DNA of 64,000 bases from the NCBI RefSeq assembly GCF_007754155.1, contig NZ_CP037423.1, positions 1,116,001-1,180,000 on the forward strand, in the 5' to 3' direction. This DNA is from Stieleria neptunia. Lineage in GTDB: Bacteria; Planctomycetota; Planctomycetia; Pirellulales; Pirellulaceae. Below, in pieces: positions 47,921 to 58,284 of the stretch. The notes beneath the pieces were generated by a model, which was not told where the DNA came from, made no database searches, and saw nothing but the letters and a program-made list of their open reading frames with translations. Numbering within the stretch: position 1 is the stretch's first letter; every line of letters begins with the position of its first letter. Made by a program: the position numbers and the translations under genes.

Positions 47921-49459
47921 ATGATCCGTCTCGCCCCAGTTCGGCCCCGCCCCTTTGGGTGGGCGGCCTTGTTGCTTCTTTCGTCGCTGGTCGGCTGCGC
48001 CGGTCCGGACGTCGCGGGCACATTCCGCAGCGAGTCTCCGCCACCCTTTTCGGCCAGCGGATCGGCGGTGACGCCGGATCGCTGGTGGACGACGTTTGAC
48101 GACCCCGGGCTGAATCATCAGATCGAGACCGCCCTTGGCGATAATTTTTCGTTGGCCGCCGCCCTCAACAGGTTGGCCGCCGCACGGGCGTTGACCCGTC
48201 GCGAGGCCTCGGACTTGTGGCCGGACATCGACGGCGTCGCGGAAATCGGTGGTGTGTTTGGTCCCGGCAGCGATCCAACCAGTTACACGTTGGGGCTGGA
48301 TGCGTCCTACCAGGTCGACCTGTGGGGGCAAATCGAATCGCGGGTCGAGGCCGAGCGACTGCGGGCGGCCGCCACCGGCGCGGACTACCACGCGATCGCG
48401 TTGACGTTATCGGCCGAAATCGCCCGCACCTGGTTCTCGCTGATCGAAGCCCGTGCCCAGTTGGCGTTGGTCGAAGAACAGATTGAAACCAACCGCAACG
48501 GCGTGATCGCCCAAGAGCTGAAATTCGGTTCCGGAGAGGTCGGCGGCCCCGACGTGCTTCGGCAACGCCAATTGGTCGAATCGACCCTGGAGCAATCGGT
48601 GGTCGTCAAGTCCCGAATCGACGTGCTGGAACACCAGTTGGCCGTGCTGCGCGGGCAGCTGCCCCAGCAAGCCAGCTTCTACACCGGGGCCGAACTGCCC
48701 GGATTGCCCCCGCTGCCGGACACGGGATTGCCATCGGAATTGCTCAAACGCCGCCCCGACGTGCGCCGCGATTATTTGGCATTCATGGCCGCCGATCGTG
48801 ATCTGGCATCGGCGATCAGCTCCCGTTACCCCCGACTGAATCTGAGCGCGTCGGTGCTCAGCATCGCTGATCACCCCGAAACGCTGCTCCGCGACTGGTT
48901 TGTCGGCATCGGCGGGCAATTGATCGCGCCCCTGTTTGACGGCGGACAGCGACGCGCCGAAATCGATCGCACCGCCGCCGTGGTTCGCCAGCGTTTCAAC
49001 GAGTACGGTGAAACCATGCTGAACGCGTTCCGTGAAGTCGAGGACAATTTGGCACTGGAACGGTACCAGCTGGAACGTTTGAAGCATCTCGAAGCACAAT
49101 CGGAGTACGCCAGACAGGCCTCCGATCAGCTACGTCGACGCTACCTGTTTAGGGAGGCCGACTACCTCGATGTGCTCAGCGCGACCACGGCCGAACAGAG
49201 ATTGCAGCGCGAAACACTGGCCGCCCGATTAGACTTACTGCTCATCCGCGTCGCGCTCTATCTGGCGTTGGCCGGAGATTTTGAAACCCGTCCGCAAGAG
49301 CAGTTTGAGTTACAGGGGTTGGTCGTGCCTGAAGAAGCGTCTGTCGAGGAGGAGGAGAACGGTGGCTCGGAAATCGAGTCGCTGCCGGAGCCGGCCTCTG
49401 AATTGCAGCAACTTCTCAGGTCCGTAGAGCCGTTCCCCGCCCGCGATGCAAATGAATGA
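47921..49459 (+). CDS. Outer-membrane efflux lipoprotein, NodT family
   Basis: 512 residues. N-terminus [20 protein letters not shown] with lipobox LVGC (Cys26). Two homologous halves typical of TolC/NodT proteins: [20 protein letters not shown] and later [40 protein letters not shown] and the second-half [20 protein letters not shown] are the classic motifs. The C-terminal tail past residue 475 is acidic. It should form the channel through which the following adaptor and permease export their substrate. Its last 14 bases overlap the adaptor gene, so translation is coupled. Confidence 0.9.
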   Translation: MIRLAPVRPRPFGWAALLLLSSLVGCAGPDVAGTFRSESPPPFSASGSAVTPDRWWTTFDDPGLNHQIETALGDNFSLAAALNRLAAARALTRREASDLWPDIDGVAEIGGVFGPGSDPTSYTLGLDASYQVDLWGQIESRVEAERLRAAATGADYHAIALTLSAEIARTWFSLIEARAQLALVEEQIETNRNGVIAQELKFGSGEVGGPDVLRQRQLVESTLEQSVVVKSRIDVLEHQLAVLRGQLPQQASFYTGAELPGLPPLPDTGLPSELLKRRPDVRRDYLAFMAADRDLASAISSRYPRLNLSASVLSIADHPETLLRDWFVGIGGQLIAPLFDGGQRRAEIDRTAAVVRQRFNEYGETMLNAFREVEDNLALERYQLERLKHLEAQSEYARQASDQLRRRYLFREADYLDVLSATTAEQRLQRETLAARLDLLLIRVALYLALAGDFETRPQEQFELQGLVVPEEASVEEEENGGSEIESLPEPASELQQLLRSVEPFPARDANE

Positions 49460-50696
49460 CGCCCCGCAACGACGCCCCATTTGGCGTTGGCTCCGCTTGA
49501 TCGCCAATGTGCTTGTTTGTTTCGCGATTCTCGGTGCATCGGCGGCCGCGATCGTCGTGATCAATCGAACCGAACCGACGGCGCAAACGATCAATGCCAC
49601 CCGCAAGTCGGCCGCCCTGGTTGAAACGATCACGGTGCAGCGCGGAACCTATCGTCCCCGCCTGTCCGTGCTCGGCACCGTCCAGCCCGCCCAGGATATC
49701 GTGCTCGGCCCGCGCGTCAGCGGACAAGTGATCGAGCTGTCCCCCCGATTCGTTCCCGGCGGAATGGTCCGCGAAGGCGACTCCCTGCTGCGAATCGATC
49801 CGGCCGACTTCGAAAACGCCCTGTCGATCCGCAAGAGTGAATTGCAGCAAGCCCAAGCCTCACTGGAGATCGAGCAGGGGCGGCAGAGTCTGGCCGAAAA
49901 AGAACTCGCCCTGCTGGAAGGAACGATCGGCGAGGCCAACCGTTCGCTGGTGCTGCGCGAGCCACAAATCGCATCGATCCGGGCCGAGTTCAATGCGGCC
50001 AAGGCGGCGGTCGAGCGGGCCGAATTGGACCTCGAACGAACCCGCGTGACGGCACCCTTCGACGCCCAGATCCTGAGCCGGTCGGTCAACGTCGGTTCAC
50101 AGGTTTCACCCGGCGATGAACTCGCCCGACTGGTCGGCATCGAAGAGTATTGGGTGATGGCTGCCGTCCCGGTCCGCAGTTTGCCCTGGATCCAGTTCCC
50201 CAAACCCGAAGAGGGGGATTCCCGCCAAGGATCCACGGTGCGGCTGAGGAACCCCGGTTCGTGGCCCGAGGGAACCGAGCGTCTGGGGCAGGTCGCAAGG
50301 ATGATCGGCACGCTGGATCAACAAACCCGCCTGGCCCGCGTCCTGGTCACCGTGCCCGATCCGCTCGGGCAATCGTCCGACGCCCCGCCGTTGATCTTGG
50401 ACACGCTGATCGAAACCGAAATCGAAGGCAAACCGATCGCAGACGTGGTGCGTCTGGAACGAAAACTGGTCCGCGATAGCGATACGATCTGGGTGATGAA
50501 AGACGAGATGCTGGAGATCCGCCCCACCGAGATTGTGTTTCGCGACGCCGAGTACGCCTACGTTCGCGGCGGTCTCGAAGATGGCGACGAAGTGGTTGTG
50601 ACCACGTTGGCGACCGTCGCCGAGGGCGTCGGGCTGCGGAAGATCGGCGACGCATCGGATCCCGAGGAAGTCAGCGACGGGGAGCCGGCTCCGTGA
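49446..50696 (+). CDS. RND efflux adaptor (membrane fusion protein)
   Basis: 416 residues. One N-terminal membrane helix, [40 protein letters not shown] begins the biotinyl-lipoyl-like half; a long coiled-coil hairpin spans about 120-190 ([40 protein letters not shown]); and [20 protein letters not shown] closes the lipoyl domain. [20 protein letters not shown] starts the beta-barrel part. This matches AcrA/MdtA-type proteins that connect the permease with the outer-membrane channel. It overlaps the channel gene by 14 bp and the permease start by 4 bp (GTGA). ATG 49452 is an alternative start. Confidence 0.9.
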   Translation: MQMNDAPQRRPIWRWLRLIANVLVCFAILGASAAAIVVINRTEPTAQTINATRKSAALVETITVQRGTYRPRLSVLGTVQPAQDIVLGPRVSGQVIELSPRFVPGGMVREGDSLLRIDPADFENALSIRKSELQQAQASLEIEQGRQSLAEKELALLEGTIGEANRSLVLREPQIASIRAEFNAAKAAVERAELDLERTRVTAPFDAQILSRSVNVGSQVSPGDELARLVGIEEYWVMAAVPVRSLPWIQFPKPEEGDSRQGSTVRLRNPGSWPEGTERLGQVARMIGTLDQQTRLARVLVTVPDPLGQSSDAPPLILDTLIETEIEGKPIADVVRLERKLVRDSDTIWVMKDEMLEIRPTEIVFRDAEYAYVRGGLEDGDEVVVTTLATVAEGVGLRKIGDASDPEEVSDGEPAP

Positions 50697-53600
50697 ATCC
50701 ATCGACGGGCACTCAAAAGTCAGCAACTTCAGACCCGGCGACTCCAGAGTCAGTCGACCGCCCATCGCCACGCGGGCCGATCGCGTGGATGGCGCGCAAT
50801 TCGATCGCGGCCAATCTGTTGATGATCATTCTGCTCGGCGGCGGAATCTGGTCGGCCGCCGTGATCCAGAAGGAAGTCTTTCCACAATTCGAACTCGACA
50901 TCGTCGAAGTCAGGGTCGATTATCCCGGCGCCGCGCCGGAGGAAGTCGAACAGGGCATCTTGCGACCGATCGAGGGTGCCGTCCGCTCGGTCGAAGGCAT
51001 CCGTGAAATCACCAGCGAAGCACGGGAAGGTCGCGGCGAGGTGCTGATCGAAATCGTCGCCGGCCAGCAACGGATGAAGGCGTTCCAGGACATCGAGCAA
51101 GCGGTCAGCCGGATCCGCACGTTTCCCGATCAGATCGAACAGCCCGAAGTCAGCTTGCAGTCCGAGCAGCGCGAAGCGATGCAGGTGGCGATCTACGGCC
51201 CGATCGATGTGTGGTCCCTGCGCAAGTTGGCCGAACAGTTGCGCGACCAGCTGCAAGCCCACGACCAGATCACGCAAGTCGAACTGCGACGGGTGCCGGC
51301 CTATGTCACCCACGTCGAGATCCCGCGTCAACGGCTGCGTGAGTACGGGCTGACGCTGCCCGACGTGGCGGACATCATCCGAACATCCAGCCAAGATGTG
51401 GCTGCCGGTTCGGTGCAAACCAGCGGCGGAGAGATCTTGCTGCGGGTGAAGGCGCGCAAGCAGTGGGCGGATGAATTTGCAACCATGGAAATCGTCTCCG
51501 GTCGTGACGGTCCGGCCGTCACCCTCGGCGACATCGCCACGATCCGCGACGGATTCGAAGAAGTCGGCTTTCATTCCCAGTTCAGCCAAACGCCGTCGGT
51601 GGAACTGGACATCTTTCGCACCGGTTCCCAGTCGCCGACCGACGTTGCTGATGCGGTCGCACAGACGATGCAAGACTTTGAAGGCGTGTTGCCGCCGGGC
51701 GTGAAGTGGCGGGTCGATCGCAACAACGCCGAAGAGTTTCGCCGCCGCTTGAATCTGGTGTTGAAAAACGCCGTGATGGCGGTCTGTATCGTGCTGTTGA
51801 TCCTGGCATTGTTCCTGGAGATGCGACTCGCGTTTTGGGTGATGATGGGCATGGCCGTCTCCTTCATCGGCGGGATCTTGCTGCTGCCCCTGGCCGACGT
51901 CAGCATCAACATGATTTCCTTGTTCGGGTTTCTGGTCGTGTTGGGCATCGTCGTCGACGACGCCGTGGTGGTCGGCGAAAACGTCTACGAGAAACGGCAG
52001 GAAAGCGACGACGATGAGCAAGCCGCGATCGATGGAACCCGCGAGGTTGCCGGTCCGGTCGTCTTCAGCATCCTGACCAACATCGTGGCCTTCGTCCCGC
52101 TGATGTTTATCCCCGGCGAAACCGGCAAGTTTTGGGGACCGCTGCCGATCGTCGTGATTCTGGTGCTGTCCCTGTCCCTGATCGAATCGCTGTTTATCTT
52201 GCCGGCACACCTGGCGCATGCCCGTGCCGGCGGACGTAAAAAACGTGGCTTGGGCGCCACGCTGCACCGCGGCCAACAGGCATTCGGCCGGGCGTTCAAT
52301 CGCATCGTCGACGTGGCGTTTCGCCCCGTCCTGATCGGCTGTTTGCGGTTCCGTTACATCACCGCCTCGACCGCGCTCGGCCTGTTCCTGGTCGTCGGCG
52401 GTTATGCCACCAGTTCCCACATGGGCATGATCCTGATGCCCGAAGTGTCCGCCGATGAAATCGAAGCCGGTGTGCGAATGCCGGTCGGGACCACGCAAGC
52501 CCAGGCGGCAGAAATCGCCAAGGCCGTGACCGATGCCAGTCTGCGGATGTTCGAAGAACACGACCTGTACAAAGTCGCCGAGGGCATCAAAACCAACGTC
52601 CGTGGCGAGAGCTTCATCGATGTGGAAATCGTGATGAAGCCGCCGGACGAGCGCGACATGACCGCCGGCGAAGTGATCGAATTGTGGCGTGAATCGATCG
52701 GCGACCTGCCGGGCGTCAGCCAAGTGACCTTTGAAGCCGAACGAGGTCCCGGAGGGGCGCGTCGCGCGATCAGCATCGACCTCAGCCACAGTGACATCGG
52801 CGTGTTGGAAAAGGCATCCCGAGCGTTGGTCGAGCGATGTGAAAGCTTTGCCAACGTCCGCGATGTCAACGACAGCTACAACAAGGGCAAGGTCCAATAC
52901 GACTTTCGGCTCCGCCCCGAAGGCCGCGCGCTGGGGCTGACCGATGAAGAGTTGGGCGAACAGCTTCGCGGCGCGTTTTTCGGTTCCCTGGCGCTCCGTC
53001 TGTTGCGCGGCACCAACGAAATCGAAGTCCGCGTCAAGTTGCCCGAGGACCAGCGTGAAGACATTTACAACCTGGAAGACATGATCATCCGGACGCCGTC
53101 GGGGGCCGAAGTGCCGCTGCTGGATGTCGCCGAGCTCGAGCAATCGCTGGCCTTTCGGTCGATCGATCGCCGCGACGGCCGGCGGGTGATCAACGTGTCG
53201 ATGGATGTCGAACCCAAACGCGCGGTGACTCAAGTGATCGAGGCGCTTCGCAATGAAGAGCTGCCCCGATTGCGCGCCGACTACCCCGGCATCACGTGGA
53301 GTTTCGAAGGCAGTGACGCGGAGATGCGTCAGGCCACCGCGTCGCTCTGGGGATCGTTCGGTCTCGCCCTGGCGGTGATCTACTCGTTGCTGGCCATCGC
53401 ATTTCGCGGTTACGTGCAACCGTTGATCGTGCTGGTCGCGATTCCCTTCGGGATCGTCGGTGCCGTGCTCGGGCATATCCTGCTCGGTTACGACCTGTCG
53501 CTGGTCAGTCTGATGGGCGTGATCGCGCTTTCCGGTGTCGTGATCAACGACTCCTTGATCATGATCGACTATGCCAACCGCCGCCGCATTGAAGGTCGCT

Positions 53601-53869
53601 CGCCGTTTGAAGCGATTTCGCAAGCCGGACTGCGGCGATTCCGTCCGATCCTGCTGACGACGCTGACCACGTTCGGAGGGCTCGTGCCGCTGATCTTTGA
53701 AGACTCGCTGCAAGCCCAATACATTATCCCGATGGCGATCTCACTCGGCTTCGGCATCCTGTTCGCCACCGCCATCATCCTGGTCCTGGTGCCCTGCTTG
53801 TACCTGATCTTGGAGGACATCCAGACGGTCCTCAGCAGCAAGCCAGCCGACGGCGGACGAGCGTCTTAG
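50693..53869 (+). CDS. RND multidrug/solute efflux permease (AcrB/HAE1 type)
   Basis: 1058 residues with GTG start at 50693 overlapping the adaptor's stop. Typical features: a first membrane helix ([19 protein letters not shown]) with [20 protein letters not shown], porter domains, transmembrane helices 2-6 with the proton-relay Asp pair in [20 protein letters not shown], a second half beginning with [16 protein letters not shown], and the final helices [19 protein letters not shown] and [19 protein letters not shown]. Probably exports toxic or lipid-like compounds in exchange for protons. The reading frame opposite it (50750-53719, minus) is open for 989 codons only as a composition artefact. 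The final codons run into a GC-rich repeat. Confidence 0.92.
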   Translation: MNPSTGTQKSATSDPATPESVDRPSPRGPIAWMARNSIAANLLMIILLGGGIWSAAVIQKEVFPQFELDIVEVRVDYPGAAPEEVEQGILRPIEGAVRSVEGIREITSEAREGRGEVLIEIVAGQQRMKAFQDIEQAVSRIRTFPDQIEQPEVSLQSEQREAMQVAIYGPIDVWSLRKLAEQLRDQLQAHDQITQVELRRVPAYVTHVEIPRQRLREYGLTLPDVADIIRTSSQDVAAGSVQTSGGEILLRVKARKQWADEFATMEIVSGRDGPAVTLGDIATIRDGFEEVGFHSQFSQTPSVELDIFRTGSQSPTDVADAVAQTMQDFEGVLPPGVKWRVDRNNAEEFRRRLNLVLKNAVMAVCIVLLILALFLEMRLAFWVMMGMAVSFIGGILLLPLADVSINMISLFGFLVVLGIVVDDAVVVGENVYEKRQESDDDEQAAIDGTREVAGPVVFSILTNIVAFVPLMFIPGETGKFWGPLPIVVILVLSLSLIESLFILPAHLAHARAGGRKKRGLGATLHRGQQAFGRAFNRIVDVAFRPVLIGCLRFRYITASTALGLFLVVGGYATSSHMGMILMPEVSADEIEAGVRMPVGTTQAQAAEIAKAVTDASLRMFEEHDLYKVAEGIKTNVRGESFIDVEIVMKPPDERDMTAGEVIELWRESIGDLPGVSQVTFEAERGPGGARRAISIDLSHSDIGVLEKASRALVERCESFANVRDVNDSYNKGKVQYDFRLRPEGRALGLTDEELGEQLRGAFFGSLALRLLRGTNEIEVRVKLPEDQREDIYNLEDMIIRTPSGAEVPLLDVAELEQSLAFRSIDRRDGRRVINVSMDVEPKRAVTQVIEALRNEELPRLRADYPGITWSFEGSDAEMRQATASLWGSFGLALAVIYSLLAIAFRGYVQPLIVLVAIPFGIVGAVLGHILLGYDLSLVSLMGVIALSGVVINDSLIMIDYANRRRIEGRSPFEAISQAGLRRFRPILLTTLTTFGGLVPLIFEDSLQAQYIIPMAISLGFGILFATAIILVLVPCLYLILEDIQTVLSSKPADGGRAS

Positions 53870-54013
53870 CGGAACGGCGCGAGCCGTCCGGTGCCGCGAG
53901 ACCGGAGGGCTTGCGCCCTGCCGCTACCATCCGTCCGGTTCGATTGCCGTCTTAGCGGTAGGGCGCGAGCCGTCCGGTGCCGCGAGACCGGAGGGCTCCC
54001 GCCCTGCCGCTAC
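53865..54013. repeat. Two-copy 63-bp GC-rich repeat at the end of the RND operon
   Basis: Units 53865-53927 and 53951-54013 (period 86) start CTTAGCGGAACGGCGCGAGC and CTTAGCGGTAGGGCGCGAGC, continue CCGTCCGGTGCCGCGAGACC and end CCCTGCCGCTAC. GTAGCGGCAGGGC and its inverted partner GGGCGCGAGC/GCGCCCT give each unit hairpin potential. The first unit includes the permease stop codon. Convergent with the AraC gene 19 bp beyond. Confidence 0.85.
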
Positions 54014-54032
54014 CCATCGGACGATCGACCGT

Positions 54033-54806
54033 TTACTCACGCTGCCGAAAGCGTTTGCGATAAGCCAGCGGCGTCATGCCGGTGAAGCGGCGAAACCGTT
54101 TGGTGAAGTGGCTTTGATCAAAGAACCCGACCGCGACTGCAATCTCGGTGATCGATTCGGAGGTTCGCGTCAGTCGGTCGCGCGCCTCTTGCATGCGACG
54201 CGACAGGAGGTATTCCGTGGGCGACATGCGCAAAACGCTGCGAAAGCGATGGTTGAATTGCGACGTCGATAAACCGGTCATCGCGGCCAACGCTTTCATC
54301 GAAATCGTCGTCGCATAATGCTCGTCGATGAATCGAATCGCGGGTGCCAACTCGCTGAAGAACGACGCTTCTTCGGCCGGCGTCGCGATCGGGTACATGG
54401 CACCGGCGATCCCGATCACCCCTCCCTCGGCCGAAAACAGCGGCGTCTTGGTCGAGACGTACCACTGCGGGGTGCCGCGGACGTGTGGCACCAACCAGAC
54501 CTGGTTGGGGATCGTGCGTTTCAATTGCATCACACGACGGTCTTCGGCGTGGTAAGCATCGGCCAACGCGGGCGGTTGAAATTCGCTGTCGGTCCGCCCG
54601 TAAAGCTCCTCGACGTCGGTCAAACCGAACACATCGGTCAGCGTGCGGGGGTTCACCGCGATGTACCGCTGCTGACTGTCCTTGGCATAAAACAGCACCA
54701 GCGGCAGCGATTCGAACAGTTCGATGACACTGCGTACGCCGGGGTTTTTCCCCAGAAATGCTTCGCTGAATGCACTGCCGGTGGTTGCGGGGCCCGAATT
54801 CGTCAT
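54033..54806 (-). CDS. AraC-family transcriptional regulator with N-terminal PAS domain
   Basis: 257 residues. The PAS domain (about 24-135) includes VIELFESLPLVLFYAKDSQQ, YIAVNPRTLTDVFGLTDVEE and the closing strand EGGVIGIAGAMYPIATP. The double helix-turn-helix (about 150-255) includes ISMKALAAMTGLSTSQFNHR and SITEIAVAVGFFDQSHFTKR with the terminal FRRFTGMTPLAYRKRF. PAS-AraC proteins respond to a small ligand or redox cue. It is divergent from the PSCyt1/DUF1549 gene, with 279 bp between starts, so that operon is its most likely target. Regulation by this protein is inferred. Confidence 0.85.
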   Translation of the reverse strand: MTNSGPATTGSAFSEAFLGKNPGVRSVIELFESLPLVLFYAKDSQQRYIAVNPRTLTDVFGLTDVEELYGRTDSEFQPPALADAYHAEDRRVMQLKRTIPNQVWLVPHVRGTPQWYVSTKTPLFSAEGGVIGIAGAMYPIATPAEEASFFSELAPAIRFIDEHYATTISMKALAAMTGLSTSQFNHRFRSVLRMSPTEYLLSRRMQEARDRLTRTSESITEIAVAVGFFDQSHFTKRFRRFTGMTPLAYRKRFRQRE

Positions 54807-54881
54807 GGGACGTCAATTGGTTAAGTGACGGATTTGATCGCAGCGGAAAACGCTAAGACTTTCGCAACCTGGGCCCTCTCT

Positions 54882-54929
54882 GGCGTTTACTTGCTGCGCA
54901 AACGCCGTCTCTCCCAGAGGGAGAGAGAC
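54882..54929. promoter_or_regulatory. Two adjacent hairpins in the divergent intergenic region
   Basis: GGCGTTT (54882-54888) pairs with AAACGCC (54900-54906), and TCTCTCCC (54908-54915) pairs with GGGAGAGA (54919-54926) around a 3-nt loop. Both lie between the AraC regulator and the PSCyt1/DUF1549 gene. No T-run follows, so neither is a clear intrinsic terminator; they could be RNA structure or a spread repeat. Confidence 0.5.
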
Positions 54930-55085
54930 TCAATCGGTTGCCAAAAGCTGCAGCAAAAGAATTGACGCCCATCGGCAAAACGTACCAAAATCGACGCAGG
55001 CTGGTACAAGACTTGGCGCAAAAATCTGCGACAATGAAGGCTTCCCCACGCCCCCCGCCATCTCCTCCCCCCCGGCTTTTGCGAC

Positions 55086-58000
55086 ATGGCTGCACTGAAG
55101 AATCTTACCATCGCTGCGTGCTTGGGCTTGGTCCTCTGGGACAGCCCGGCCGCCTGGTGCCAGACACCGATCTCGTTCAATTCGCAGATCCGTCCGATCT
55201 TGTCCGATTACTGCTTTGCCTGCCACGGGCCGGACGAAGAAACCCGCGCCGCGGATCTGCGGCTGGATCAACGCGAGCCCGCGGTGGATTACGGAGCGAT
55301 CGTCGAAGGGGAGCCGGGCGAAAGTCTGTTGATCGAACGCATCGAGTCCGACGATCCGGACATGCTGATGCCGCCTCCGGAAACCGGCAAGACATTGACG
55401 ACGGCACAAAAGGAGTTGCTCGCCGAGTGGATTCGCCAAGGCGGGGAGTATCAAAAGCATTGGTCGTTCGAACCGCTGCCGGAGACGGTTTCGATTCCAG
55501 AGTCAGTGGATGATTGGCCGCGGACTTCCGTCGACGCGTTCGTGGCACAGACGCATCGAGAAAAAGGGTTTCAGCCCAATGGAGAAGCGGACAAGGCGAC
55601 TTGGCTGCGACGCGTCACGTTCGACTTGACCGGGCTGCCACCGACGTTGCCCGAACTGGACGCGTTCCTGGCCGACGCATCAGACGATGCGTATGAGAAC
55701 GTGGTGCAGCGTCTGCTGACCTCTCCGGCCTACGGCGAACGCATGGCGGTGATGTGGTTGGACATCGCACGCTACGCCGACACGTTCGGCTATCAAAATG
55801 ATATTCCGATGGAGGTCTGGCCGTGGCGGCAGTGGGTGATCGAAGCCTTCAACCGAAACCTGCCGTATGACCAATTCATCACCGAGCAACTCGCCGGCGA
55901 TCTGATCCCCGGTGCGACGGTCTCCCAACGGCTGGCCACGACGTTCAATCGACTGCACCGACAAACAAACGAAGGCGGAAGTGTCGTCGAAGAGTTTCGT
56001 TTGACCGGCATCACCGATCGGACCACCACGGCGGGCACCGCGCTGCTGGGGCTGACCATGGAATGTTGCCGCTGTCACGACCACAAGTTTGATCCGATCA
56101 AACAAAAGGAGTTCTATCAGTTGTCGGCGTACTTTTCCGACATCGACGAATTCGGCCTCTACTCGCACTTCACCTTCTCCGCACCCACGCCGGCAATGTT
56201 GTTGTATGAAGGTGACCAGCAACAGCGACACGCAGCCGCCAAGCAAGCGATCGCGGAAGCCGAAGCCTCACTCGAAGCGGCGATCCAGGCGGGGCGTCAA
56301 CAATGGCGATCGCGCGGCGACGCACCGATCGAGACGCTTCCCGAGCCACGTGAACCGGCGTTTGTGCTGCCGTTGGAAGGCACGGTCGTCGGCGTGGTCG
56401 GCAAGGCGACCGTTTGCAACGGCGACGACGCCATCGAGTGCAAGGACGCTCCACGCTTCGGACGCACCGACGAGTTTTCCTACAGCCTGTGGGTTCGCCC
56501 CGCATCGCAAGGCCCGCGGATGATGGTGCTGCACCAATCCCGGGCCGCCGAAGACGCCGCATTCCGCGGGGTGGAATTGACCCTCGACGAAGGGCACCCG
56601 CAGTTCTCGATGATCCACTTTTGGCCCGGCAATGCGCTGCGGGTTCGTGCCGTCTACGCGATTCCCAGCGGCGATTGGACACATCTTGCCGTGACGCATG
56701 ACGGCAGCGGGCGTGCCGATGGCGTGCAGCTGTTTATCAACGGTCAGCGCGCCGACGTGGAGGTCATTCGTGACAAATTGACGCGCGACGTGCGGCAACG
56801 AAACGAATGGGGGGATCTGGACGTCGATAAGGTGACGCTCGCATTGGGCGCCCGTTTCCGTGACATCGGTTTCCGTGGCGGAAGCGTTGACGACTTAAAA
56901 GTCTTTGATCTCCAACTCTCTTCGGCCGAGGTGTTGTCGATCTTTGCGGCCGCTCAACCCGAGGGTGATCCGCCGAACCTGGACGACGGGATGGCGCTGC
57001 AGCATCACTTGTTGACCGCCGACGAAACCGTCGCCCAGGCGCGTCGCAGGCTGGCCAACGCTCGCGAGGTCGAAAACGAACTCGTCACCGCTGTCCGTGA
57101 AATCATGACGATGCGTCACGACGAAAACGCGCCGCCGACACACGTGCTCGGCCGTGGCGAGTACACCAACAAACAAGAACAGGTTTCGCCCGGCACCCCC
57201 GAGTTGGCCGGCGGACTGCCCGATGCGGGTGACGATCGGTTGTCGTTGGCCGAGTGGATGACCGATCCGCAGAATCCACTGACGTCTCGCGTGATCGCCA
57301 ACCGCATGTGGCACCTGTTCTTCGGCCGCGGCATCGTCGTCACGCTGGAAGATTTCGGTTCCCAAGGTACACCACCCTCGCACCCGGAACTGCTGGACCA
57401 TCTGGCTCGTTCGCTGATGGACAACGATTGGGATTTGCATTGGCTGTGCCGCGAAATCGTGCTCTCGTCGACCTATCGACAATCGTCCAAGGTCGATGAC
57501 CCGAGTGTTTACGAACGCGATCGCGACAACACCTGGTTGACCCGCGGCCCCAAACATCGGCTGTCGGCCGAACAACTGCGTGACACCGTGTTGGCGGCCA
57601 GCGGATTGCTGGTCAAAAAGATCGGCGGTCCCAGCGTGATGCCGTACCAACCGGCCGGCCTGTGGAGAGAATCGGGGACCGGGAAATCGTACAACCAATC
57701 GACGGGCGATGGGCTGTATCGACGCAGTCTGTACACGTTTTGGAAACGGACCGCGCCGCCGCCGACCATGTTGACGCTCGATGCGACCAGTCGCGAAAGC
57801 TGCACGCCCCGACGTGAACTGACGACGACTCCGCTGCAAGCACTGGTGTTTTTGAACGACCCACAATACGTCGAAGCGTCACGCGTGCTGGCCGAATCAT
57901 TGGTGCAAACGTATCCGGCAGATCGTGATGCACGTTGGAATGAATTGTTCCGCAGACTGCTCAGCCGTCTGCCCCATGACCGTGAACGAACGGTGATCAA

Positions 58001-58175
58001 TCAGTTGTACGACGAACAACAGGCGTATTTCTCCGAGAACGAATCCGATGCCGGCGAGTTCCTCAACGTCGGTGCTCGGCCGCTGCAAGGCTCGGCCGAG
58101 CGAACGGATCTGGCGGCGACGACCATCGTGGTCCAAGCCCTGTTTGCCTATGACGAAACCATCATGCTCCGCTAA
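55086..58175 (+). CDS. PSCyt1 / DUF1549 / LamG / DUF1553 protein
   Basis: 1029 residues. Signal MAALKNLTIAACLGLVLWDS. Domain order: PSCyt1 cytochrome with CFACHGPDEETRAADLRLDQ (Cys43-x-x-Cys46-His47), DUF1549 (VTFDLTGLPPTLPELDAFLA, VMWLDIARYADTFGYQND), a LamG/concanavalin-like insert (about 420-620, FSYSLWVRPASQGPRMMVLH and VTHDGSGRADGVQLFINGQR), then DUF1553 (LTSRVIANRMWHLFFGRGIV, GLLVKKIGGPSVMPYQPAGL, LTTTPLQALVFLNDPQYVEA). Such proteins are exported in planctomycetes and nearly always paired with DUF1501; the pair's function is not established, but sulfated-glycan catabolism is suspected. Upstream is a divergent PAS-AraC regulator. Confidence 0.88.
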   Translation: MAALKNLTIAACLGLVLWDSPAAWCQTPISFNSQIRPILSDYCFACHGPDEETRAADLRLDQREPAVDYGAIVEGEPGESLLIERIESDDPDMLMPPPETGKTLTTAQKELLAEWIRQGGEYQKHWSFEPLPETVSIPESVDDWPRTSVDAFVAQTHREKGFQPNGEADKATWLRRVTFDLTGLPPTLPELDAFLADASDDAYENVVQRLLTSPAYGERMAVMWLDIARYADTFGYQNDIPMEVWPWRQWVIEAFNRNLPYDQFITEQLAGDLIPGATVSQRLATTFNRLHRQTNEGGSVVEEFRLTGITDRTTTAGTALLGLTMECCRCHDHKFDPIKQKEFYQLSAYFSDIDEFGLYSHFTFSAPTPAMLLYEGDQQQRHAAAKQAIAEAEASLEAAIQAGRQQWRSRGDAPIETLPEPREPAFVLPLEGTVVGVVGKATVCNGDDAIECKDAPRFGRTDEFSYSLWVRPASQGPRMMVLHQSRAAEDAAFRGVELTLDEGHPQFSMIHFWPGNALRVRAVYAIPSGDWTHLAVTHDGSGRADGVQLFINGQRADVEVIRDKLTRDVRQRNEWGDLDVDKVTLALGARFRDIGFRGGSVDDLKVFDLQLSSAEVLSIFAAAQPEGDPPNLDDGMALQHHLLTADETVAQARRRLANAREVENELVTAVREIMTMRHDENAPPTHVLGRGEYTNKQEQVSPGTPELAGGLPDAGDDRLSLAEWMTDPQNPLTSRVIANRMWHLFFGRGIVVTLEDFGSQGTPPSHPELLDHLARSLMDNDWDLHWLCREIVLSSTYRQSSKVDDPSVYERDRDNTWLTRGPKHRLSAEQLRDTVLAASGLLVKKIGGPSVMPYQPAGLWRESGTGKSYNQSTGDGLYRRSLYTFWKRTAPPPTMLTLDATSRESCTPRRELTTTPLQALVFLNDPQYVEASRVLAESLVQTYPADRDARWNELFRRLLSRLPHDRERTVINQLYDEQQAYFSENESDAGEFLNVGARPLQGSAERTDLAATTIVVQALFAYDETIMLR

Positions 58176-58190
58176 CCAATCAACAACCCT

Positions 58191-58247
58191 GTGGGATAGG
58201 CTTCCAGCCTGTCGATCTTGCAATGACAGGCTGGAAGCCTATCCCAC
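58191..58247. repeat. Core hairpin copy 4, between the PSCyt1 and DUF1501 genes
   Basis: Perfect 23-nt arms (GTGGGATAGGCTTCCAGCCT then GTC; complement on the right) with the 11-nt loop GATCTTGCAAT. It begins 16 bp after the upstream stop codon. The outer inverted ends of copies 1-3 are absent here. Position suggests an RNA hairpin inside a polycistronic message. Confidence 0.9.
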
Positions 58248-58284
58248 TTATCCTCCGCACCACGATCAGCGAGCGATAACGACC

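Noticed and set aside
50750..53719. 989-codon open frame opposite the RND permease
   Set aside because: His/Asp/Gln-rich product without domains; a composition effect of GC-rich third positions in the real gene.
54882..54929. Intrinsic terminator
   Set aside because: Stable hairpins but no T-run on either strand, and located between divergent starts.
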